DNA of 10,585 nucleotides, from positions 1-10,585 of the forward strand of contig JBCCMB010000096.1 in NCBI GenBank assembly GCA_039026555.1, read 5' to 3'. Position 1 is the first letter of the stretch, and each line of letters opens with the position of its first letter. The position numbers were made by a program, and so were the translations under genes. The DNA comes from JBCCMB01 sp039026555. GTDB lineage: Bacteria > Pseudomonadota > Alphaproteobacteria > Caulobacterales > Hyphomonadaceae. Shown here piece by piece: positions 1 to 7,247 of this stretch. The notes beneath the pieces are model-generated. The model was not told the DNA's origin and made no database searches. It saw nothing but the letters and a program-made list of their open reading frames with translations.

Positions 1-1
1 A

Positions 2-196
2 GCCTCAGCGGACGAAACGCGGAACAGCCAGGGCACCGGATTGGGTCTTGCGCTCACAAAATCCTTCGCGGAAATGCACGGGGGCCATCTGACGATTGAA
101 AGCGTGGTGGGCGAAGGCACCACCGTCGCATTCTTCCTGCCGATTGAGCAGGGCCCGCGCACGCATAAGACAAACGACAAAGTGCGCGCCGCCTAA
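2..196 (+). CDS. Sensor histidine kinase, C-terminal fragment (5' end outside window)
   Basis: This is the end of a histidine kinase catalytic (HATPase_c) domain; 64 codons and a TAA stop are visible. The ATP-lid G2 box reads GTGLGLAL (visible residues 12-19). It is followed by the helix and strand typical of the fold, with the K-S-F-A-E-M-H-G-G segment and a V-G-E-G-T-T-V turn, and a closing F-F-L-P strand. A short basic tail ends the protein. The domain binds ATP and phosphorylates a histidine in the same dimer. The sensor, the phosphoacceptor histidine and any partner regulator lie outside the window, so the signal and subfamily cannot be named. It converges on the CnrX/CpxP-like gene with only 12 bases between the two stop codons and no convincing terminator hairpin there. 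Confidence 0.9.
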   Translation, partial: ASADETRNSQGTGLGLALTKSFAEMHGGHLTIESVVGEGTTVAFFLPIEQGPRTHKTNDKVRAA

Positions 197-208
197 GGCG
201 TAGGGCGC

Positions 209-706
209 TTAGCGAGGCGGAGGTCGGTCCCGGTCTTGAGCCTGTCTGTCCGGCCCTCCACGCGGCGGCGGCCGATCCAGCACCCGAAGCAGCCTTACGC
301 GATCTTTTGGCGAGAGCTCGTCCAAGCGCCCAGTGATAGCCGTATGAATACGCGCCTTTAACGCCTCTTCCGCCGCGCGTTGCGCAGCAAGCGCACTTTC
401 CAGAGCTTCGCGATCATAGGGATCGGCTGATGCGGCGGCTTGCGCCGCGCGCCGCGCCTCTCCAATGGCGCGACGCTCTGCATCAGCCCCGCGCCACACC
501 TGCATTAAATCTCGGCGTAGAGCGCGGCGCTGAGAGGGCGACAAGTCTTCAAAAACTCGACGCCGCTCATTCGCTCGATCGTCGCGGGTCTCGTACGCCG
601 CAGGCGGCGGACCGGCGAGAATCCGACCGCCGACAAGCCCCACGAGCGCCGCATTTAGCGCGAGAGAGACGGCCAACCAGATGGAAACGCCGCGCTTTTG
701 GCTCAT
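209..706 (-). CDS. Membrane-anchored periplasmic sensor, CnrX/CpxP/ZraP-like (heavy-metal-resistance family)
   Basis: This 165-residue protein has a single N-terminal hydrophobic segment (about residues 7-30), probably an uncleaved signal anchor, followed by a highly charged helical periplasmic domain. Two related motifs, L-S-P-S-Q-R near residue 55 and L-S-P-K-D-R near 131, flank a long alanine/arginine/glutamate helical stretch. This is the helical-hairpin layout of CnrX, CpxP and ZraP. Known members sense metals or bind misfolded envelope proteins. Only one histidine (H121) and one methionine after the start (M68) are present, so the metal-ligand set of CnrX is not evident. The tail is rich in proline, arginine and aspartate and carries DRPPPR twice (144-149 and 160-165). 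Its ATG overlaps the anti-sigma stop by 4 bases, with a GAGGAAGG-like ribosome site upstream. The likely role is to modulate the anti-sigma factor. The family is fairly sure; the signal is not. Confidence 0.72.
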   Translation of the reverse strand: MSQKRGVSIWLAVSLALNAALVGLVGGRILAGPPPAAYETRDDRANERRRVFEDLSPSQRRALRRDLMQVWRGADAERRAIGEARRAAQAAASADPYDREALESALAAQRAAEEALKARIHTAITGRLDELSPKDRVRLLRVLDRPPPRGGPDRQAQDRDRPPPR

Positions 707-1173
707 GATTGCCCGCCTTCCTCACCTGCGCCGCTAAACGCCGTCCAATCCTGATCGACATAAGACAGCACCGCCTCGGCATAGGCTTGTTCCGTGTCGG
801 CGGACGTCTGCGCATACCCCACGCCGACGCCGCCGACCAACGCCAACGCCATACCCGCCGCAGACGCCCAGCGCGGCAACACGCCGCCGGTTAACGCGAA
901 GAACGATCTGCGTTCGCCAATAGGCGACGTGTTTGGCGTTGGCGCTGAATTTAAAATTCTAGTTTCCAGCGCGATTGAGGGCGGCGCCACCTCATCCCGA
1001 CCGAGGACATCATCGAGCATCCGCGCCTCATCCAAGGCTTGGGCGAACTCGGCGTCATCGGCCTCGATCAGAGCTTCTGCAGCGCGCCGCTCATCGTCCG
1101 CCCAACGGTTCAGATCAGCGCCATAGATTTCTAAAAGATCAAATAGCCTGGATCGATCAATCGACACGTTCAT
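703..1173 (-). CDS. Transmembrane anti-sigma factor
   Basis: This 156-residue protein is predicted to hold the upstream ECF sigma factor inactive at the membrane. The N-terminal part (about 1-75) is acidic and helical, with an L-E-I-Y-G-A-D-L-N-R-W segment near residue 14 that I recognise from alphaproteobacterial anti-sigma proteins. A single membrane segment lies at about 102-121 (alanine/glycine/valine rich), giving an N-in, C-out topology with a short acidic periplasmic tail. No H-x3-C-x2-C zinc motif is present, so it is not of the ZAS type. Position supports the role: it starts within the last codons of the sigma gene (4-base ATGA overlap) and overlaps the sensor gene in the same way, so the three are probably translationally coupled. 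Its ribosome site (AAGGGGGTGG) lies inside the sigma gene's 3' end. The anti-sigma assignment rests mostly on context and topology. Confidence 0.7.
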   Translation of the reverse strand: MNVSIDRSRLFDLLEIYGADLNRWADDERRAAEALIEADDAEFAQALDEARMLDDVLGRDEVAPPSIALETRILNSAPTPNTSPIGERRSFFALTGGVLPRWASAAGMALALVGGVGVGYAQTSADTEQAYAEAVLSYVDQDWTAFSGAGEEGGQS

Positions 1174-1742
1174 GCGCCACCCCCTTCCAACAATTCGGAC
1201 CGACGTTCCAACAGTTTCGCCTTCAAATTCCGACGCCCCCGCGCCAACAAACTTTCGAGCGCCTCAACGCTAACATCCAAAATCGAGGCCGCCTCAATAT
1301 TGGACAGCTCCTGAAAATGGCAGAGAACCAGGGCCGCGCGCTGGCGTTCCGGCAAGTCTCCCACGGCTGCGCGCACTTCCGCGCCGCGCTGCCGCTCTAT
1401 GAGATCGCGGGATGCGGATGCGGACGGATCGATAGGCTCCGGCGCCGCATCCAAGGGCGCGGATTTCGGTTTGCGTAATCGATCCAAGCACAAATTCATC
1501 GCGACCCTATGCATCCAAGTGGAAAACCGCGCCTGACCCGGCTTCCATTTCGCCGCGTCGCGCCAAACCCGCAAAAACACCTCCTGCGCCACATCTTCGG
1601 CCTCGGCGCGATCCCGTAACATGCGTTCGGCGAGCGCGACCATTATGGGCGTATGGCGGCGTACCAACTCAGCCGCCGCCCGACGGTCGCCCTCGCCTGC
1701 GCGCCGCACAAGGTCTTCATCTGGATCTTGAACAGGGTCCAT
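1170..1742 (-). CDS. ECF-family RNA polymerase sigma factor
   Basis: This 190-residue group 4 sigma factor has only regions sigma2 and sigma4. Sigma2 covers about 22-90: the core-binding/-10 segment A-E-D-V-A-Q-E-V-F-L-R-V-W sits at 48-60, followed by the F-S-T-W-M-H-R-V-A-M-N helix at 73-83. A proline-rich linker (about 92-110) joins it to sigma4 at about 120-176, with L-P-E-R-Q-R-A at 130-136 and a helix-turn-helix around N-I-E-A-A-S-I-L-D-V-S (148-158). It should direct RNA polymerase to a small regulon, often including its own operon. The ATG at 1742 has an in-frame stop 12 bases upstream and a weak ribosome site. No GGAAC-type -35 motif was found in the 45-base gap before it, so it may be read from the EF-hand/glnE transcript. 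The layout of sigma, anti-sigma and periplasmic sensor resembles CnrH-CnrY-CnrX. Confidence 0.92.
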   Translation of the reverse strand: MDPVQDPDEDLVRRAGEGDRRAAAELVRRHTPIMVALAERMLRDRAEAEDVAQEVFLRVWRDAAKWKPGQARFSTWMHRVAMNLCLDRLRKPKSAPLDAAPEPIDPSASASRDLIERQRGAEVRAAVGDLPERQRAALVLCHFQELSNIEAASILDVSVEALESLLARGRRNLKAKLLERRSELLEGGGA

Positions 1743-1787
1743 AAAGAAGGCTTAGCGGCTCCGCAGGCGATTGCATCCAAATTCGGC

Positions 1788-2246
1788 TTAGCCCTCGTCA
1801 CGCTTTTTGAACTTGCGGCGGGGTTTCATCTCGTCCTTTGTCAGCTCTCCGTCATCGTCTTTGTCCATGCGGTCAAACGGGCTTTCAGACGGATTCATGA
1901 ATTCTTCCAAGGATGCAGCGCCATCGCCATCCGTATCCAATTTGGCGAACCGCTTGTCTTGAAACCTCTGCATACGTTCGGCGCGTTCCGTTTCGCGCTG
2001 CGCGCTCATTTCTTCTTGGGTCAACAAGCCGTCGCCATCGGTATCGGCGCTCAGGAATCTGGCTTCCCGTTCGGCGTCCATCTCAGCTTTGGAAATTGCG
2101 CCATTGCCGTCCAGATCCAGAGCGGCGAAACGCTCATCCATCATGGCTTTGCGTTCGGTCTTGCCGGGATGGGCGTGCTCGTCGGCGATTGCGACGCCGG
2201 CCGCTGCGACGCCAAGAACCGAAAGCGCAAGTATCAGTTTTTTCAT
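1788..2246 (-). CDS. Exported EF-hand calcium-binding protein (four EF loops)
   Basis: This 152-residue protein has a Sec signal peptide (K2-K3, hydrophobic 4-20, probable cleavage after A-I-A at 21), so it acts in the periplasm or outside the cell. Four canonical EF-hand loops lie at 44-55, 68-79, 104-115 and 128-139. Each has Asp at positions 1 and 3, Asp or Asn at 5, Gly at 6 and Glu at 12. Loop 3 has Ala at position 8 where a bulky aliphatic residue is usual, so it may bind less well. Loops 1-2 and 3-4 form two pairs joined by an R/E/Q-rich helix. The tail is basic (K-P-R-R-K-F-K-K-R). I place the start at the ATG at 2246 rather than at an upstream ATG (2285), because the signal peptide begins here and an AGAGGA ribosome site lies 8 bases upstream. 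It begins 22 bases after glnE ends and stops 45 bases before the sigma gene. Calcium binding is well supported; its role is unknown. Confidence 0.88.
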   Translation of the reverse strand: MKKLILALSVLGVAAAGVAIADEHAHPGKTERKAMMDERFAALDLDGNGAISKAEMDAEREARFLSADTDGDGLLTQEEMSAQRETERAERMQRFQDKRFAKLDTDGDGAASLEEFMNPSESPFDRMDKDDDGELTKDEMKPRRKFKKRDEG

Positions 2247-2254
2247 CAGGTTTA

Positions 2255-2260
2255 TCCTCT
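2255..2260 (-). promoter_or_regulatory. Ribosome binding site fixing the EF-hand protein start
   Basis: AGAGGA on the minus strand lies 8 bases before the ATG at 2246, which is directly followed by a normal signal peptide. The alternative ATG at 2285 would add 13 polar residues in front of the signal peptide and overlap the end of glnE. Confidence 0.6.
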
Positions 2261-2268
2261 GTGTCTGT

Positions 2269-5100
2269 CTAACCTGAAGGTTCAACGGAAGAGGCCGGCG
2301 TTTCCGTCGCTAAAGGACCCAGTTTTTTCAGCCGCACCTCGGCGATCGCATCTTGGCGGGCAAAAAGCTCCGCCTCCAAAGATGCAAAATCTGTGATGTC
2401 CACGACGCCCGCCAACCAGGTCTTCAATCCTTCAGACGCGGCGCTGGGGTCGTATTGATCGCTGGCCGCGATCCTTAAGGCTTGTTGTAGATTGAGCTGC
2501 AAGGACAAGCCGTCGCGAAGGGCGCTCGCTTCAGCGCTGGAGACGCGTCCTGAAGCGGACAACGCGTCAATCGCAGCGAGCGTGTTGGCCTTTACGACGC
2601 CCGGCGTCTCCGCCGCCGCCAGCAACATCGCATGCTGAACAACGAATTCCGCATCCACTACGCCGCCTTCGGCAAGCTTTAAATCCCAGCGCGAGGACGG
2701 CTTTCGCTCGCGCGCGATACGGCGACGCATATCCGCTACGTCGTCTGTCAATCCCGGCTTCGACGAACACTCGCCCACCGCCTTGCAGGTGAGATCCTGG
2801 ATGCGCGCGCAAAGATCCGGATCACCGGCGATGGGGCGCAAGCGCGTCAAGGCCATAAACTCCCATGTCCAAGCTTTATCTTGATAGTAGGTCTCGAACG
2901 CTGAGATCTTCACCGCCACCGGACCCGCACGACCTGACGGACGCAATTGCATATCGACTTCATAAAGCGCCCCTTCTTCGGTCGGCGCCGACAGGGCGGA
3001 GATCAGCCTTTGCGTAAAGCGGGCCGCGAGGTCTTCTTGCCCCTCCTGCGGCTCGTAGATCACCATAATGTCCAGGTCGGAGGTCGCGGTCATTTCGCGG
3101 CCGCCTAGTTTGCCAAGACCACAGACCGCCCATTTTGCGGTCCAAGGTCCAAAGCGTCGCTCAATCTCCGCCTTTGCGGCGTCGGCGAGCACGGCGATAC
3201 ACGCATCCGCCAGATCTGCGTAGGCCGCGCCCGCTTCAACGGCGTGCGCTTTTCCGCGCAGCAATTGGTAGCCGATGCGAAACGCCTCTTCGCGATGAAA
3301 CCGGCGCGCAGCGTTGAGCACGTCTTCAAAATACTCGCAGCTTTCGGCTAGTGCTCGTAGCGCCGCTTCGCGCTCACCCGCCGGATCGTCCTGAACCGGA
3401 TGCTGGAACCGGGCGTCCAGCATCGCGTCCAGCAAGGCCGGACGGCTCGCAAGGTCGCGCGCCAGCTTAGGCGCAAACGACATGGTGGCGATCAAATCAG
3501 CCGTCAGCGCGGGCTCCGCGAGCATGAGCGAGAGCGCCTGGACGCCGCCGCGAACGCCCGACAGAAAATCGCCGAAACGCGTAAACGCGGCATCCGGTTC
3601 ACCCGCATCCGCCATCATTTGCAGCAAGCGCGGGGTCAAAACCGTGAGCAATTGCCGCCCCCGCGCCGACCGCGTCCCGGCGACGCCGCCGCGATGCCAA
3701 TTGCGCACCGCCTTCGTCACCGTTTCCGGCGATGAAAAGCCCATCTCCGCGAGTGTGGCGAGCGTGTCTGGATCATCATCAACCCCTGTAAACACGAGAT
3801 TGCCGCCCTCGCCGGACAAGCGCTCTTCCTGCGCAAACAGATCGGAATAGGCGCTGTGGACGCGACGCCTTACCTTGGCGAGATCCGCCTCAAAGACCTC
3901 CAATTCAACGCCGCACAAACGCGCGATCTTAGCCCGGCGCTCAGGCGTATCCGGCAAGCGATGCGTTTGTTCGTCATTGACCATTTGAATGCGGTGCTCG
4001 ACAGCCCGCAAATAGGCATAGGCGCGGTCCAGATCCTCCGCCAGATCCGTATCGACCGCATCAATCTCTTCAAGCGCGCGCAGGGCGGACAAGGTTTCAC
4101 GACTGCGCAAATCCGAATTGCGGCCGCCGAGTATCAATTGCTGAGTCTGAACGAAAAACTCGATCTCGCGAATGCCGCCTCGGCCCAGCTTCACGTCAAA
4201 ATCCTTGGCGTCCAATTCCGCATGACGGCCCTGCGCATGGATTTGGCGCTTAATCGCGTGAATGTCTGCAATCGCCCAATAATCGAGATGATGGCGCCAG
4301 ACATAAGGCTCCAGCGCCTCCAAATACTTCCCGCCTGCGTCTTGGTCGCCAGCGCAAACGCGCGCCTTGATGTACGCCATCCGCTCCCAATTCTGGCCGA
4401 TGGTCTCATAATAATCGAGCGCGGCGGACGCCGACACGGCGATCTGCGTGGAGCCGGGATCCGGCCGCAAGCGCAAATCCGTGCGAAACACATAGCCATG
4501 CTCGGTGCGCGCTTCGAGTAATTGGACGACGTCTCGAATGATCTTCGCCGCCGCATCCTTCTGCGAGCGCGCCGCCGTTTTAAAGCGGTCCGGATCGAAA
4601 ACCGCGATCAAATCGATGTCGGATGAGTAGTTAAGCTCCCGGGCCCCCATCTTGCCCATAGCGATAAGAAAAAGACCGCTGTCTTCGACCGGCGTCGGGG
4701 CCACGTCTCCGCGACGTACAGCCTCAGCGAATGCAACCTCCAGCGCCGCCCGAACCGACACGTCGGCGAGATCTGTTAAAGACTGCGTGACGCGGGAGAC
4801 GTCCCAGTGTCCGCTGAGATCGCCCGCTGCGGCGATCATATGCGACACTTCCTTAGACGTTCGAAGCACACGCGAAACATCATCCAGCGGCGTATCGGAC
4901 GGTAACGACGAGATCGCATGGAGTTGTGCGGAAAAAAGGTCTGACAGATTGTTGTCCGTCATCGCCTCAGCTGCGCCTGCATGTCGATTGAGCAAACGCG
5001 CGAGATAGGGCGCATCCTCAGCCGCGGCGCGTAAAGCGTCTAAGGGAGACGTCAGTCCCCCCACGGGTCCGATGGTCAGATCAAGAAGCCGCTCGGTCAT
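2269..5100 (-). CDS. glnE: Bifunctional glutamine synthetase adenylyltransferase/adenylyl-removing enzyme
   Basis: GlnE adds AMP to, and phosphorolytically removes AMP from, glutamine synthetase (GlnA) under control of PII and glutamine, so it sets cytosolic nitrogen assimilation. At 943 residues it has the full length of the family. The N-terminal half holds the adenylyl-removing nucleotidyltransferase domain: G-K-M-G-A-R-E-L-N-Y-S-S at 149-160 and the metal-binding D-I-D at 161-163. A K-L-G-R-G-G-I-R-E-I-E-F motif follows at 304-315. The C-terminal half repeats the plan for adenylylation: G-K-L-G-G-R-E-M at 663-670, D-L-D at 675-677, and the matching K-L-A-E-G-G-V-V-D-A-E-F at 808-819. Both active sites look intact. 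The ATG at 5100 has only a weak ribosome site. It lies 49 bases after the histidine kinase stop with no obvious terminator, so it may share the htrA/two-component transcript. Confidence 0.97.
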   Translation of the reverse strand: MTERLLDLTIGPVGGLTSPLDALRAAAEDAPYLARLLNRHAGAAEAMTDNNLSDLFSAQLHAISSLPSDTPLDDVSRVLRTSKEVSHMIAAAGDLSGHWDVSRVTQSLTDLADVSVRAALEVAFAEAVRRGDVAPTPVEDSGLFLIAMGKMGARELNYSSDIDLIAVFDPDRFKTAARSQKDAAAKIIRDVVQLLEARTEHGYVFRTDLRLRPDPGSTQIAVSASAALDYYETIGQNWERMAYIKARVCAGDQDAGGKYLEALEPYVWRHHLDYWAIADIHAIKRQIHAQGRHAELDAKDFDVKLGRGGIREIEFFVQTQQLILGGRNSDLRSRETLSALRALEEIDAVDTDLAEDLDRAYAYLRAVEHRIQMVNDEQTHRLPDTPERRAKIARLCGVELEVFEADLAKVRRRVHSAYSDLFAQEERLSGEGGNLVFTGVDDDPDTLATLAEMGFSSPETVTKAVRNWHRGGVAGTRSARGRQLLTVLTPRLLQMMADAGEPDAAFTRFGDFLSGVRGGVQALSLMLAEPALTADLIATMSFAPKLARDLASRPALLDAMLDARFQHPVQDDPAGEREAALRALAESCEYFEDVLNAARRFHREEAFRIGYQLLRGKAHAVEAGAAYADLADACIAVLADAAKAEIERRFGPWTAKWAVCGLGKLGGREMTATSDLDIMVIYEPQEGQEDLAARFTQRLISALSAPTEEGALYEVDMQLRPSGRAGPVAVKISAFETYYQDKAWTWEFMALTRLRPIAGDPDLCARIQDLTCKAVGECSSKPGLTDDVADMRRRIARERKPSSRWDLKLAEGGVVDAEFVVQHAMLLAAAETPGVVKANTLAAIDALSASGRVSSAEASALRDGLSLQLNLQQALRIAASDQYDPSAASEGLKTWLAGVVDITDFASLEAELFARQDAIAEVRLKKLGPLATETPASSVEPSG

Positions 5101-5149
5101 AATGCGCCAATTAGCCGTGCTTCGCGTCGATTGACCAGCGCTGGGCGTT

Positions 5150-6559
5150 TCAGTCCTGGCGGGTCTTTTGGCCGGCCGGCAACACCAGGGCCGCGCGCAG
5201 GCCGGGTCCGCTCGGACCGCCGGCGCCTTCAGTCAGCTCCAGCCGACCGCCATGCAGGTCGGCCACTGCAGCTGCGAGCGATAGACCCAAACCGCTGCCC
5301 GGCTCCGTTCGGCTTTGCTCCAAGCGCACAAAGCGCTCCACCACGCGAGATCGGTCGCCCCGCGGAATACCAGGGCCCGTATCGGTGACCGCCAATTCAA
5401 CATCGCCGGCCCGCGTTCGGCGCGCGCGTAAGACCACGGCGCCGTTTTTCGGCGTGTACTTCACCGCATTGTCGAGGAGATTGACGACCGCCTGGGCGAC
5501 CAAGCTGCGATCCGCCTGGACATAAAGCCCCGTCTTCACCTCAGCGTGAAAGGACAAATCGTTTTCGTCGCAGACAGGTTCATAAAGCTCGGACAGCTCA
5601 TCCGCGATCAGCGCGACGTCCAACAGCTGCATCGGCCCGCTATCGCCAGACTGAACGCGGGATAGGCGTAGGATCGCGTTGAAGGTTTCAAGCACGGCGT
5701 CGAGCTCATCTAAGGATTGCTCAATCGCCTCCTCGCGCGCTTCGCCGACGGGTTCGGTCAATGCGCCTTCCAGCCGATTGCGCAAACGAGACAGAGGCGA
5801 GCGCAAATCATGCGCGATGGCGTCGCCCGCGTGGCGCGACGCCACCATTAGCCGTTCCAATTTGGACAGCATGGCGTTGAGCCGTTCCGACAGCCGATCA
5901 AATTCGTCGCCGGACCCTAAAACCGGGGCCCGGCGCGACAGATCGCCCGCCATCACATCCTCGGCGGTCTTCGCCAACGCCTCAGCCCGTTGCGCGGCCC
6001 AGCGCGAAACCAGCGCGCCGCCCAGCAAGGACAAGATGATGCCGACAAAAGCGGAGGTCCAAACCACATCTGTGACGCGCCCAACAATCTCGCCCCGTGC
6101 GCCGGTGTCGTACGCCACCATCAACACGCCCTGATCTTGCAGGCGCACCATCCGACCCGCCGCTGATTTACGTTGAACATCGCCTTCTATGGATCGCGCT
6201 TCATAATCGAATGAAATGTCGGTTTGACCCACTTCGGGCGGATCGTCCGGCAACATGTCGAAATCGCCCGACACTTTGGACCCATCGCCGCGCACAAGCA
6301 GATAAAAGAACGGCCCCCGTGCAGAGGACCGCTCGATGACGGATTGGTTTAGGCGTGAAAACCCGCCGCGCGCATACGCGGCGGATAAGGCCGAGACTTC
6401 AGCATTCAGTTCCGACCCGGCCTGGCGTCCCAAATAGCCCGCCGTCGCTGAATAAAGATACACCAACAGCGCGCCGGAAAACACGATAAACAGCGCGGCG
6501 TGAACCAGCGCCAACCGAAAGGTCGTGGTCCGAACAAGCGCCGGAAGGCGATTGATCAT
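5150..6559 (-). CDS. HAMP-domain sensor histidine kinase
   Basis: This 469-residue inner-membrane kinase is the partner of the response regulator just upstream; its ATG overlaps that gene's stop by 4 bases. Membrane helix 1 lies at about 15-36, a periplasmic sensor loop at about 40-163, and helix 2 at about 166-186. A HAMP linker (about 187-240) follows. The HisKA helix carries H-D-L-R-S-P at 250-255, making H250 the phosphoacceptor. The ATPase domain shows the N box (N360, N364), the G1 box D-T-G-P-G-I-P at 393-399, an F-box-like R-F-V-R-L at 409-413 and the G2 box G-S-G-L-G-L-S-L at 421-428. All motifs needed for activity are present. The sensor loop has no cysteine or histidine pair suggesting a metal ligand. 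Standing directly behind an HtrA protease, it may sense envelope protein damage, as CpxA does. The signal is inference. Confidence 0.95.
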   Translation of the reverse strand: MINRLPALVRTTTFRLALVHAALFIVFSGALLVYLYSATAGYLGRQAGSELNAEVSALSAAYARGGFSRLNQSVIERSSARGPFFYLLVRGDGSKVSGDFDMLPDDPPEVGQTDISFDYEARSIEGDVQRKSAAGRMVRLQDQGVLMVAYDTGARGEIVGRVTDVVWTSAFVGIILSLLGGALVSRWAAQRAEALAKTAEDVMAGDLSRRAPVLGSGDEFDRLSERLNAMLSKLERLMVASRHAGDAIAHDLRSPLSRLRNRLEGALTEPVGEAREEAIEQSLDELDAVLETFNAILRLSRVQSGDSGPMQLLDVALIADELSELYEPVCDENDLSFHAEVKTGLYVQADRSLVAQAVVNLLDNAVKYTPKNGAVVLRARRTRAGDVELAVTDTGPGIPRGDRSRVVERFVRLEQSRTEPGSGLGLSLAAAVADLHGGRLELTEGAGGPSGPGLRAALVLPAGQKTRQD

Positions 6560-7227
6560 GCTTGCAGGCGATATCCGGCGCCGCGTACGGTGTGCAGCAG
6601 GGGCGCGTCAAAATCCTTGTCGATCTTGCCGCGCAAACGCGAGATATGCACGTCGATGACATTGGTCTGGGGGTCGAAATGATAATCCCAAACCTTTTCC
6701 AGCAGCATGGTGCGCGTCACGACTTGACCGGCATGCCGCATCAAAAATTCCAGCAAGCGAAACTCGCGGGGTTGAAGATCGATTTTTTGACCGTCACGGC
6801 GCACGGTGCGCGCCAGAAGGTCCATCTCCAATCCGCCAACCGTCAGCTTGGTGACGGGCGCCTCGCCGACGCTGCGACGACCCAGCGCTTCTACCCGAGC
6901 AACAAGCTCGCTTGGCGCGTAAGGCTTGGACAGATAATCATCGCCGCCGGCGGTCAGCCCCTCGACGCGGTGATCTACATCGCCCAGGGCGGATAGAAAC
7001 AGAGCAGGCGTTCGTCCGCCGCCATCGCGATAGGATCTCAGGAGGGAAACGCCGTCCAGACCGGGCAACATTCGGTCGACCACGAGCGCGTCGTAATCCG
7101 TTGATTGCGCTTGATCGAGGCCGGATTCGCCATTGCCTTCGACATCCACAGCGTGCCCCGCTTCGGTCAGCACTTTGTGGACAAAGGACGCCGCATCATT
7201 GTCGTCCTCAATCACCAAGACACGCAT
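6556..7227 (-). CDS. OmpR/PhoB-family response regulator
   Basis: This 223-residue transcription regulator is expected to be phosphorylated by the adjoining kinase. The receiver domain (1-115) has the acidic pair D8-D9 (after E7), the phosphoacceptor D51 in V-V-D-R-M-L-P, the switch serine S79 and the conserved K101 before P102. The C-terminal winged helix (about 127-223) has the Q-P-R-E-F-R-L-L-E-F-L start, the recognition-helix region around N-V-I-D-V-H-I-S-R-L-R and the terminal G-A-G-Y-R hairpin. I set the start at the ATG at 7227, not the in-frame TTG at 7251. The ATG has a strong AGGGAGGTG ribosome site 6 bases upstream, and receiver domains normally begin at this M-R-V-L-V-I-E-D-D segment. 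The gene begins 20 bases after the protease stop, so it is probably co-transcribed with it. It may bind the inverted repeat upstream of the protease, but this is untested. Confidence 0.95.
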   Translation of the reverse strand: MRVLVIEDDNDAASFVHKVLTEAGHAVDVEGNGESGLDQAQSTDYDALVVDRMLPGLDGVSLLRSYRDGGGRTPALFLSALGDVDHRVEGLTAGGDDYLSKPYAPSELVARVEALGRRSVGEAPVTKLTVGGLEMDLLARTVRRDGQKIDLQPREFRLLEFLMRHAGQVVTRTMLLEKVWDYHFDPQTNVIDVHISRLRGKIDKDFDAPLLHTVRGAGYRLQA

Positions 7228-7233
7228 GTGATC

Positions 7234-7242
7234 CACCTCCCT
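7234..7242 (-). promoter_or_regulatory. Strong ribosome binding site fixing the response-regulator start
   Basis: AGGGAGGTG on the minus strand sits 6 bases before the ATG at 7227 and inside the 24 bases that a TTG start would add. It therefore argues for the shorter protein. Confidence 0.75.
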
Positions 7243-7247
7243 ATGTG

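Noticed and set aside
1653..2396. A 247-codon open frame on the + strand across the EF-hand gene
   Set aside because: It runs antisense to the sigma, EF-hand and glnE genes. Its phenylalanine/glycine-rich product is what results from reading the EF-hand loops backwards.
3856..4521. A 221-codon open frame on the + strand opposite glnE
   Set aside because: It lies fully inside glnE, which has intact family motifs on the other strand. Its product shows no recognisable domain, and long antisense frames are common in GC-rich genes.
5135..5144. Ten-base palindrome CCAGCGCTGG between the kinase and glnE
   Set aside because: It is short, GC-rich and without a T-run, so it is neither a convincing terminator nor an operator; such palindromes occur by chance in this base composition.
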